Shown piece by piece: positions 49,711 through 57,018 of a DNA stretch of 64,000 nt. Each line of letters opens with the position of its first letter. Position 1 is the stretch's first letter. The stretch spans positions 434,001 to 498,000 of the forward strand of contig NZ_JAFKLZ010000001.1 of assembly GCF_017304615.1 (NCBI RefSeq), written 5' to 3'. The notes beneath the pieces are model-generated. The model saw only the letters and a list, made by a program, of their open reading frames with translations. It did no database searches and had not been told where the DNA came from. This stretch comes from Sphingomonas sp. (GTDB taxonomy: Bacteria; Pseudomonadota; Alphaproteobacteria; Sphingomonadales; Sphingomonadaceae). The position numbers and the translations under genes are program-made.

Positions 49711-50474
49711 TGGTCGGTTCCTTCGAAGGATATGGCGAGGGCTTCGTAGAGGCGGGGCCGCCATTGGTCTGGGTCGGGCTCGGCGATGCCGATTGCGCGG
49801 CACAGACTGCGCGCGAGGCAGAGATTGGAGGACAACAAGGCGACGCCCGGGGGCGGGTCGGCCAGCAGCGCGAGCGACGGCATGCCGGTTCCGCTCAACA
49901 GAACCGCATCGACGTGCATTTCGGCGAGCTCCATGGCCGCGGCCCGTGCATCGGCGCTGCCGAGTGCATAGATGCCGCGCGTGTCGCTGCTCCCGGTTTC
50001 GATCCGGCGGACCGCCGCGACCTCATAGCCGCTGCTCCGCCAGTAGGCGGCAGCAGCGTCGGCGAGTTCCTGCGGATAGGGGGATGCGAGCGCGATCCGC
50101 CGCGCGCCCATTCTGCGCAGTTCCGCGTCGATTGCGTCGGCGGCGGTGATGATGGGATAGCCGAGCCGCTGCTCCAGCCGGGCGATCAGCGCCCGTGCGC
50201 GTGCCCGGTCCATCAGATATGAGGAGCCAGTGCAGGCGAAGCCATAGGCTGCGGGGCGCAGCGTATCGAACTGTTCGAGCGCACGATCCAAATGGTCAAG
50301 ATAGTCCCACAACCGGGCGAGCGGCGTTTCCTCCATACTTGTCAGCCGCGACACCGCGATCGATACGGCGGGTGGCAGGAGGATGCGCAATTCAGCTTCC
50401 ACTGTGGGGTTGGCCTGCGGCGTGCCGAGGCCGACGATACCGGCGCGGCCATAATCGTACCGCCCCCCCGTCAT
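49707..50474 (-). CDS. Asp/Glu racemase superfamily enzyme with one catalytic cysteine
   Basis: 255 residues of the maleate isomerase/arylmalonate decarboxylase branch (GIVGLGTPQANPTVEAELR at the start binds the substrate carboxylate). C81 in FACTGSSYL is the first catalytic cysteine. At the second position the protein has VLLSGTGMPS, with G195 instead of cysteine. Maleate isomerases and racemases have both; arylmalonate decarboxylase has only the second. This enzyme is the mirror case, so neither racemisation nor standard isomerisation is safe to assume. Overlaps the flanking genes by ATGA at both ends. Confidence 0.82.
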   Translation of the reverse strand: MTGGRYDYGRAGIVGLGTPQANPTVEAELRILLPPAVSIAVSRLTSMEETPLARLWDYLDHLDRALEQFDTLRPAAYGFACTGSSYLMDRARARALIARLEQRLGYPIITAADAIDAELRRMGARRIALASPYPQELADAAAAYWRSSGYEVAAVRRIETGSSDTRGIYALGSADARAAAMELAEMHVDAVLLSGTGMPSLALLADPPPGVALLSSNLCLARSLCRAIGIAEPDPDQWRPRLYEALAISFEGTDQ

Positions 50475-51655
50475 GCGATGGCCGCTTTTCGGAGCCCGTC
50501 GATCATCGAGGTGCGCAGGAGGTATGCGCGCGCTTTTGCCGGGTCAGCCGCCGTTTGTTGAAGCTCGGTCAGCATCTCGCGCCTTTTGGCGGGATCGCGT
50601 TCCTGCATCCGTGCCCGGTTGCGATCGGCCTGGGTGAGAATTTCCTGAAGCGCGATCGGGCGGCGGCGGCGCGTATAGCGATCGAGGTGCTCGACCGCCG
50701 CACCGTCCAGCACCTGCGCCAGCGTCGCGACGAGTTCGAACGCGTCGTGGATGCCACCATTCATTCCCATGCCGCCCGACGGCGAATTCACATGCGCGGC
50801 GTCGCCCGCCAGCAGCACGCGACCGTGGCGGTAGTCGTCCACGATCCGCATATGGATGCGATAGGGCCGGACCTCGCCGATTTCATGCCCGCCGGGGCTG
50901 GGGGCGATTTCCTGGAGTTTTCGAGCGATACTTTCTTGCTGTAGCGCGTCCTCGATCGTTTCCTCGCCATCGGGATAAAGGCTGCATCGCCATACATCAG
51001 GCAGGCGCAGCAGACTGAACGTGCCTTTCTCCTTCCAGACGTAGTTGACGTTCGACAGGCCGGGCAGATGGTCGTGGAACGGAAAGCGCGTGGTCGCGAG
51101 AATGGTGGTTTCGGGATAGGTCCTGCCTTCGAACTTCAGGTCCAGCCTCTCGCGAATAGTGCTGCGCGCTCCATCGGCGGCGATCAGGAACGCCGAGTTG
51201 AACTGGTGAAGGCCGCCCCCGGTGTCGCGAGCGGTGACCGATACGCTGTCGCCATCCCGCGTGAAGTCCTCCAGCGAAAGGCCCATGCGGACGTCGCCAC
51301 CTTCCGCTCGGACGCGATCGAGCAGGATGCGGCACAGTATCGATTGCTTGCATTGCAGACGATAGGGATGAGCGGTCGCGTCAGCTATCGCCGCCAGGTC
51401 GAACACCGCGCGTTCGCCGCTCGGATGCATCCTGATCTGCCATGTCGGGCTGACCAACCCCTGGGCGATCAGCGGGCCGGCGACGCCAAGGCTGTCGAGC
51501 ATATCGAGCGTAGGCGGGTGAAAGGTGGAAGCGCGAAGATCGTCGGCCAGTTCCTCCGAACGTTCGATCAGCGTGAAGGCAATCCCGCGCCGAAGCAGCA
51601 GGAGCGCCGCCGTCAGCCCGACCGGCCCGGCCCCAACGATCAATACCGGAGTCAT
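50471..51655 (-). CDS. FAD-dependent monooxygenase (PHBH fold)
   Basis: 394 residues from ATG 51655; AGGGAGGA lies about 12 bases upstream. The three flavoprotein hydroxylase fingerprints are present: GAGPVG near residue 8, LIAADGARSTIRE (DG motif) and VLLAGDAAHVNSP (GD motif). Such class A monooxygenases hydroxylate aromatic or quinone-like substrates using NAD(P)H and O2. First gene of the four-gene operon; a cluster-specific AT-rich motif lies 29-50 bases upstream. Confidence 0.92.
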   Translation of the reverse strand: MTPVLIVGAGPVGLTAALLLLRRGIAFTLIERSEELADDLRASTFHPPTLDMLDSLGVAGPLIAQGLVSPTWQIRMHPSGERAVFDLAAIADATAHPYRLQCKQSILCRILLDRVRAEGGDVRMGLSLEDFTRDGDSVSVTARDTGGGLHQFNSAFLIAADGARSTIRERLDLKFEGRTYPETTILATTRFPFHDHLPGLSNVNYVWKEKGTFSLLRLPDVWRCSLYPDGEETIEDALQQESIARKLQEIAPSPGGHEIGEVRPYRIHMRIVDDYRHGRVLLAGDAAHVNSPSGGMGMNGGIHDAFELVATLAQVLDGAAVEHLDRYTRRRRPIALQEILTQADRNRARMQERDPAKRREMLTELQQTAADPAKARAYLLRTSMIDGLRKAAIA

Positions 51656-51683
51656 GGTTGCGCCCGTCCTCCCTTGCAATCCA

Positions 51684-51705
51684 ATTTGTACTAGATATAA
51701 GACTA
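51684..51705. promoter_or_regulatory. Cluster motif, site 1
   Basis: ATTTGTACTAGATATAAGAC within the divergent region between the monooxygenase and methyltransferase genes. It matches site 2 (54535) at 16 of 20 positions and shares ATTTGW and TAGATATA with site 4 (63874). Candidate operator or promoter element. Confidence 0.5.
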
Positions 51706-51798
51706 TTCAGCAGTCGCGATGCCTCTTGTCCAGAGCGAAATTGGCGGCAAGACTGCTCGTCGATGCCGCCCGAAAGGCGCGGGTGCAGGAGGTGAGCG

Positions 51799-53004
51799 AT
51801 GGCGTCTGATGCACTGTTGAGCCGGCGGAATTCGGCCATCCCCGATATCGAGGCGCTGGCTCGCCCGACCCTGGAAGAGCGGGGGCGGCAGCGGTTTTGC
51901 AGCGCGCTTCGCCGCTACGCGATACAGGATATGCCGGAAATGCTGCGCGCCGATTTCCACGATCGGCTGAAGCCCCGGCTGGAAGCGCGGGGCGAGGCGC
52001 CCGACAATGCGCTGGCGATCGAGCGGGCGATGAAGCCCGAATTGTCGTACCGTTTCTATTCGACGCTGCGCTACAACGCGCAGGAAATGTGCTTCCTGTC
52101 GGTGCAGGGCAGCATCGAACGGGCGCTGCCGGAAATGATCGAGGTGTCGCGCGACGCGGCCGAGCGAAACCCGGCTGGCGGATCGCTGCGCCTCGATCCC
52201 ACGCTCGAAATGCCGCGTTACCTGACCGCGCTCGACGTCCATCTGACGCCCGGCTGCTTCCACAACGAATGGATCGACGACGACGTCGCGCAGGGCGCGG
52301 TGGTCAGTCTTGGCGCGCGCGTGTTTTCTGCGACGATGAACCACCGAAGCTGGGGCGGCGTGGCGCGGGCGATCAGTCGCTGGATCAAGCATGAGCGCCC
52401 CGATTTCCGGCCGCTCCGGATTCTCGATCTCGGCACGTCGTCGGGCAAGAATCTTATGCCGTATGTCGAGGCGTTTCCCGGTGTCGAGGCGCATGGCGTC
52501 GATCTGGGCGCGCCCTTATTGCGCTGGGGCCATGCGGTCGCAGAGCACGAAGGCATCCCGATCCATTTCAGCCAACAGAATGCTGAATCACTCGATTTCC
52601 CCGACGGTCATTTCGACCTGATCGTGTCCAGCTTCTTCTTCCACGAAATCCCGGTGAAGGCGACGCGGAACGTTCTGAAGGAATGTCGCCGCCTGCTGCG
52701 GCCGGGCGGGATGATGGTGAATCAGGAACTGCCCGCGACGGGCCTGGTCGATGCATGGGAAGACTATTTCTGGAACTGGGACACCGACAACAACAACGAG
52801 CCGTTTTATACCGCATTCCGCGCGCAGGACCCGATCGAGCTGATGGACGAGGCCGGGTTCGATCACGCACGCAGCTTCGCGCAGATACTTCCCGACGCGA
52901 ACGCCTATCCCGACCGCCACGCCGCGTTCGACTGGGAAGAGCCGGGTCGGCCGCGCCACGGCAAGGGCGGATGGTATGTCTTCGGCAGCAGCGTAGCTGA
53001 ATAG
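51799..53004 (+). CDS. SAM-dependent methyltransferase
   Basis: 401 residues with an excellent ribosome-binding site (AGGAGGTGA). Residues 1-200 are a helical N-terminal region without clear relatives; the class I Rossmann domain follows, with motif I ILDLGTSSGKNL, acidic residue in EAHGVDLGAP, and FDLIVSSFFFHEIP as motif IV. The C-terminal WFVFGS-like closing strands complete the fold. The long N-terminal domain is unusual for Methyltransf_11/25 proteins and resembles enzymes that act on bound large substrates. It heads the right arm of the cluster, followed 38 bases later by the MFS gene. Confidence 0.85.
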   Translation: MASDALLSRRNSAIPDIEALARPTLEERGRQRFCSALRRYAIQDMPEMLRADFHDRLKPRLEARGEAPDNALAIERAMKPELSYRFYSTLRYNAQEMCFLSVQGSIERALPEMIEVSRDAAERNPAGGSLRLDPTLEMPRYLTALDVHLTPGCFHNEWIDDDVAQGAVVSLGARVFSATMNHRSWGGVARAISRWIKHERPDFRPLRILDLGTSSGKNLMPYVEAFPGVEAHGVDLGAPLLRWGHAVAEHEGIPIHFSQQNAESLDFPDGHFDLIVSSFFFHEIPVKATRNVLKECRRLLRPGGMMVNQELPATGLVDAWEDYFWNWDTDNNNEPFYTAFRAQDPIELMDEAGFDHARSFAQILPDANAYPDRHAAFDWEEPGRPRHGKGGWYVFGSSVAE

Positions 53005-53042
53005 CGGCGCCGGTCTTCAACATTCATAGTTAGGGAATTGCG

Positions 53043-54386
53043 GTGGAGAAGACAGCAAGCTGGTACCGCTGGTACGTCGTCGTCCTTCTCCTGCTGGTCT
53101 TCATTCTTTCCTATTTCGACCGCTACATCCTTTCGTTGCTGGTCGAGCCCATCAAGAAGGCGATGAACCTCAGCGATTTCCAGATCGGGCTCCTGATGGG
53201 TCCGGCCTTTTCGATGTTCAACGTCCTGGTAACGATCCCGCTCGGGCTGATGGCCGACAAGACCAGCCGCAAGTGGATGCTGGTCGTGGGCATCGTCGTC
53301 TGGTGTACGATGACGACGATGAGCGGCTTCGCGATGAGCTTTCTGCCGCTCCTGTTATTTCGCTTCGGGCTGGGCCTGGGCGAGGCAGTGGTCAGTCCGT
53401 GCTCGGTGTCGATCATCAGCGACTATTTCAACCGCGAGGAGCGCGCGCGGGCGATCAGCCTGTATATGGCGGGTCCCTATTTGGGGGCCGGGCTGGCATT
53501 TCTCGCCGGTGGCGTGCTGGTTTCGGCGCTGCACAGCAGCGGCCCGATGGAATTGCTGGGCTTGGGCCGATTCGAACCGTGGCAACTCGCTTTCTTCCTG
53601 GTGGGCATTCCCGGCACCGTCTTTGCGCTGCTGATGCTGACGGTGCGGGAGCCGAAGCGAACTGAAAAGATCGGTGCGCAGAGCGGCGCGCAGGCGAGCG
53701 CAGTGAGATATATGCTCGTCCGCTGGCGCGGCTTCGGCGTGGTCACGTTGGGCGCCACCTGCAATTTCGCGATGAGCACGCTCACGCTTTGGAACGTGCC
53801 GCTGTTCCAGCGCGTCCACGGATGGACGGTGGTGGAGATCGGAACGGTCACCGGCCTGTTCTATTTCACCGCAGGGCCGATCGGCACCGCACTCGCGCTA
53901 TGGGCGAGCAAGGCGCTGGGCCGGGGCAAGGAGGACAGCGCGATGCGTGTTCTCATCCTGGGCCTGTTCATCACGGTGCCGATGAGCGCGCTCTATCCCA
54001 TCCTGCCCAGTCCCGAACTTGCCGTCGCGGCGATGTTCATCGCCTTTATAGGCAAGGCAGCGGCGACGGCCGGGGGTCCGGCCGCGCTGCAGATGATCAC
54101 CCCGGGCGAGATGCGCAGCCGTTCGGTGGCGATATTCAACACGATCATCACGCTGATCGGCCCGCTGTTGGGGCCGCCGCTGATCGGGGCGGCGACCGAC
54201 TGGATGGGCACGCCCAAGGCAATCGGGATAGCGCTTTCCGGGTTCGTGGTGATCCTGGGTGTGCCCAGCCTGCTGATCGTCTGCCTGGGCCTCAAACATT
54301 ATCGCAAGCTGGCTATCGAGATGGCGGGCACGTTGAGGGCGGAGACGGACGGCGCCGGCCCGGTTGGCGGGGCTGTTCCTGCCTAG
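53043..54386 (+). CDS. MFS transporter (spinster-like)
   Basis: 447 residues from a GTG start with GGGAATTGCG upstream. Twelve membrane helices. The start YRWYVVVLLLLVFILSYFDRYIL and LMADKTSRKWML, GLGLGEAVVSPCSVSIISDYF are typical of the spinster/hexuronate-type family used for aromatic and other catabolic substrates in sphingomonads. Probably imports the substrate of this cluster across the inner membrane after TonB-dependent uptake. Confidence 0.88.
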   Translation: MEKTASWYRWYVVVLLLLVFILSYFDRYILSLLVEPIKKAMNLSDFQIGLLMGPAFSMFNVLVTIPLGLMADKTSRKWMLVVGIVVWCTMTTMSGFAMSFLPLLLFRFGLGLGEAVVSPCSVSIISDYFNREERARAISLYMAGPYLGAGLAFLAGGVLVSALHSSGPMELLGLGRFEPWQLAFFLVGIPGTVFALLMLTVREPKRTEKIGAQSGAQASAVRYMLVRWRGFGVVTLGATCNFAMSTLTLWNVPLFQRVHGWTVVEIGTVTGLFYFTAGPIGTALALWASKALGRGKEDSAMRVLILGLFITVPMSALYPILPSPELAVAAMFIAFIGKAAATAGGPAALQMITPGEMRSRSVAIFNTIITLIGPLLGPPLIGAATDWMGTPKAIGIALSGFVVILGVPSLLIVCLGLKHYRKLAIEMAGTLRAETDGAGPVGGAVPA

Positions 54387-54534
54387 GCCTGAACGCCGGG
54401 CTATGCGCTTGCCAATGCTGTGTTGAGGGCAGGGGGCGGGCTCGCCTTCAATGTCAGGCGGTCGAGGACGATGCTCGAACCATCCTCGCTCGCTCTCGAG
54501 TGGCATTGCCGCTTGATTTCACCGCCCGCAAATG

Positions 54535-54557
54535 ATTTGATATAGATATAGGACATA
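54535..54557. promoter_or_regulatory. Cluster motif, site 2
   Basis: ATTTGATATAGATATAGGAC followed by ATA, 33 bases upstream of the flavoprotein dehydrogenase start, in a sharply AT-rich stretch. Same arrangement as site 1. Confidence 0.5.
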
Positions 54558-54589
54558 TTTACACGGGTTGAATCTTTGCCGGAGCATGG

Positions 54590-56071
54590 ATGAACGCGGC
54601 GCCGACATTGGCTGAAGAAGACAGATCGGCCGGAGTCCCCGGATCGCCGCGATGCGATCTGCTGATCGTCGGGGCTGGGTCCGCCGGGCTGCCCGCCGCC
54701 ATATTTGCGGCGCGGCGCGGCGCCCACGTAGTGTTGATCGATCACGCAGATCGCATCGGCGGATCACTATGGGTGGCCACCGGACAGATGAGCGCGGCCG
54801 GCACCCGGTTGCAACGCGAGAAGGGTATCGAGGACCATCCCGACCTGCATTTCGAGGATGTCATGCGGATCAGTCGGGGAACCGCGAATCCGGGCCTTGT
54901 CCGTCGCGCGGTCGACAATGCCGCCGCCACGTTCGACTGGCTTATGGACGAGGGGTTCGAGCCACTGCCCGACCACCCCGTGAATGGCTTCGGGCACGAA
55001 CCCTATCGATTGCCACGCTATTATTGGGGTCGCGATGGCGGGATCAGTATTAAGGACGTGCTGGTCCCGATCGTCGAGGAATTGATCGAACAGGGTGCCG
55101 TCACCCTGTGGCTGAACCACACGGTGACCGCGCTGGTGCAGGATGGCGACGGCACCATAACTGGCGCATCTGTGCGAGGGCCCGACGGCCGGGTCCGTGA
55201 AATAGACGCGCAGGCTGTATTGCTGACTTGCGGCGGCTATGCCGGCGATCCCGCTGAGTTCGCGCGGCGCAATGGCGTGCCGCAATATAATGCAGCGCCC
55301 TGGCACGGATCGCGCGGTGCGGGGCTGGCGCTGGGCGAATCCGTCGGCGGATACGCGCGCGGCGCGGAAAACCTGTTCTGCAATTTCGGGACGCTGTTCA
55401 ACACCGACAACTTTCCCGCGCACGCCGTGGGTCGGGTCGAGCATTTTCCGGAACGCCGGGCACCTTGGGAAATATATGTCAACGCGAACGGCCAGCGTTT
55501 CGTTCGCGAAGATCTTGACAGCGTCGACGCCCGGGAAATGGCGCTTTTTCATCAGCCGGGCCAACGATATTGGATCGTGTTCGATCATCGTATCCTGAAT
55601 GAGGCGCCGCCGATCGTCGTCGGCTGGACGCGGGAGCAGATGCTGACCGCGTTCGAGGAAGGCGGCCCTTCATTCCTGACAGGCGATACCATCGCCGATC
55701 TCGCCGGGAAGGCCGGGATCGACGCCGACGGGCTTGCCCGTGCGATCGAGGGATTCAATTACGGCGTTAAGACCGGCAAGGATTTCCTGGGCCGCCGCCA
55801 TCGCCCGCTTCCAATCGAGCAAAGTCCGTTTCACGCCATTCGGATGCAAGCGAGTTCGATTTCCAGCTCGATAGGCCTGGCGGTCGATGAAGAACTGCGG
55901 GTGATCCGCAGCGACGGCACACCGGTCGGCAACCTCTATGCGGCTGGCGAAATACTCGGCTCCAGCCAGACGATGGGCAAGGCGGCCTGCGGCGGGATGA
56001 TGGTGACGCCGGCCATGACCTTCGGCCGGTTGCTGGGCGATCATCTTATCCCGCTGGAACTGGGCCGATGA
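54590..56071 (+). CDS. FAD-binding dehydrogenase (fumarate reductase/ketosteroid-dehydrogenase type)
   Basis: 493 residues from ATG 54590 with GGAG upstream. The dinucleotide motif is at 25-33 (LIVGAGSAGLP), the FAD-covering GSLWVATGQMSAAGTR follows, and LYAAGEILGSSQTMG plus GGMMVTPAMTFGRLLG close the FAD domain. Members reduce or introduce a C=C next to a carbonyl (fumarate reductase, 3-ketosteroid dehydrogenases, urocanate reductase). The start of an operon-like run with coupled downstream hydrolase-fold gene (ATGA overlap). Confidence 0.9.
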   Translation: MNAAPTLAEEDRSAGVPGSPRCDLLIVGAGSAGLPAAIFAARRGAHVVLIDHADRIGGSLWVATGQMSAAGTRLQREKGIEDHPDLHFEDVMRISRGTANPGLVRRAVDNAAATFDWLMDEGFEPLPDHPVNGFGHEPYRLPRYYWGRDGGISIKDVLVPIVEELIEQGAVTLWLNHTVTALVQDGDGTITGASVRGPDGRVREIDAQAVLLTCGGYAGDPAEFARRNGVPQYNAAPWHGSRGAGLALGESVGGYARGAENLFCNFGTLFNTDNFPAHAVGRVEHFPERRAPWEIYVNANGQRFVREDLDSVDAREMALFHQPGQRYWIVFDHRILNEAPPIVVGWTREQMLTAFEEGGPSFLTGDTIADLAGKAGIDADGLARAIEGFNYGVKTGKDFLGRRHRPLPIEQSPFHAIRMQASSISSSIGLAVDEELRVIRSDGTPVGNLYAAGEILGSSQTMGKAACGGMMVTPAMTFGRLLGDHLIPLELGR

Positions 56072-56928
56072 CCCTGCCGATCCTGACCGCGCTGCCGGGC
56101 GAGCGACGCGGCTATATCGATGGCCCGGACGGTCAGCTGCATTACCGTAGCCACGGAAGCGGGCCCGCGGTCGTGCTGGTGCACCAGGCGCCCTGGGCCT
56201 CGATCCAGTTCCGGCACGTCCTGCCGGCCATCGCCGAAGAAGGTTATCGCGCGATCGCGATCGACCTGCCCGCGCATGGCATGTCGGACCCGCCGGCACG
56301 ACCCGGTATCGATGCCTATGCTGCGGCAATCGGTGCGCTGATCGAGGCGCTCGAACTGGGACCGGCGGTAGTCCTCGGGCATCGCGGCGGTGGGCTGGCG
56401 GCGGGCCGCCTGGCGGCAGAGCGACCGGAACTGGTCGCGGGGCTGGTGCTGGACAACGCGCCGTTCCTTTCCGCCGAGGAGCGCGCGGAACGGATCGGCC
56501 GCTTTCCTGACGATCAGCGGATTGCGCCCGACGGCAGGCATCTTACCGACCGTTGGGGCTGGGTTCGCCGCGTCGGCGATCCAGACTGGAGCGACGAGAC
56601 CGTCCATATCTCGGTTCTTACCTATTTCCAGCACGGTCCATGGAAGGAACATGGCCATTCGGTAATCCCTCTGCACGATTTCGAGCGGGATGTGCCGCGC
56701 ATCGATTGTCCGACGCTGATCCTGGCGAGCCGGACCGACCCGCTGTTCGAATCGGGGCAGCGACTTCACCGGGCTCGGCCCGACTGGAGCTATGCGGAAT
56801 TGCCCGGCGGTCCGGGCATGGTCCTCGATCGGTATGACGAATGGCTTGTTCCGGTGCGGAATTTTCTTGCCCGGAAGGTCGGCACGCAAAGCGCAAAAAC
56901 CGGTTTACAAACTTCACATTTGTTATAA
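56068..56928 (+). CDS. Alpha/beta-hydrolase-fold protein lacking the nucleophile
   Basis: 286 residues, starting on the stop of the flavoprotein gene. The fold is clear (VVLVHQAPWASIQF, AIAIDLPAHGMSDPP). The nucleophile elbow reads LGHRGGGLAA: R106 replaces the Ser (or Asp of dehalogenases). The usual catalytic His near the C-terminus also appears to be missing (ELPGGPGMVLDRYDEW). The acid position reads ILASRTDPLFESG with an Asp. So it is unlikely to be a normal hydrolase; a lyase, an oxygenase-like or a binding role are options. The 5' coupling makes it part of the pathway. Confidence 0.85.
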   Translation: MTLPILTALPGERRGYIDGPDGQLHYRSHGSGPAVVLVHQAPWASIQFRHVLPAIAEEGYRAIAIDLPAHGMSDPPARPGIDAYAAAIGALIEALELGPAVVLGHRGGGLAAGRLAAERPELVAGLVLDNAPFLSAEERAERIGRFPDDQRIAPDGRHLTDRWGWVRRVGDPDWSDETVHISVLTYFQHGPWKEHGHSVIPLHDFERDVPRIDCPTLILASRTDPLFESGQRLHRARPDWSYAELPGGPGMVLDRYDEWLVPVRNFLARKVGTQSAKTGLQTSHLL

Positions 56929-56941
56929 ACATATGACAAAT
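56918..56941. promoter_or_regulatory. Cluster motif, site 3 (palindromic)
   Basis: ATTTGT and ACAAAT as arms 12 bases apart, 77 bases before the TonB receptor start. On the minus strand it resembles site 4: ATTTG, then CATAT, then TATAACAAA. Confidence 0.4.
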
Positions 56942-57018
56942 TCTAGGTTTGCTGGGAACACCATCGGGCGCTGACGGGCGCAAAGCCCGCGCGGGGACAA
57001 AGTTTCAGGGAGTCAGGC

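Noticed and set aside
48217..49749. A 510-codon plus-strand frame opposite the aldehyde dehydrogenase
   Set aside because: Shadow of the dehydrogenase gene; the minus strand has the complete catalytic motifs.
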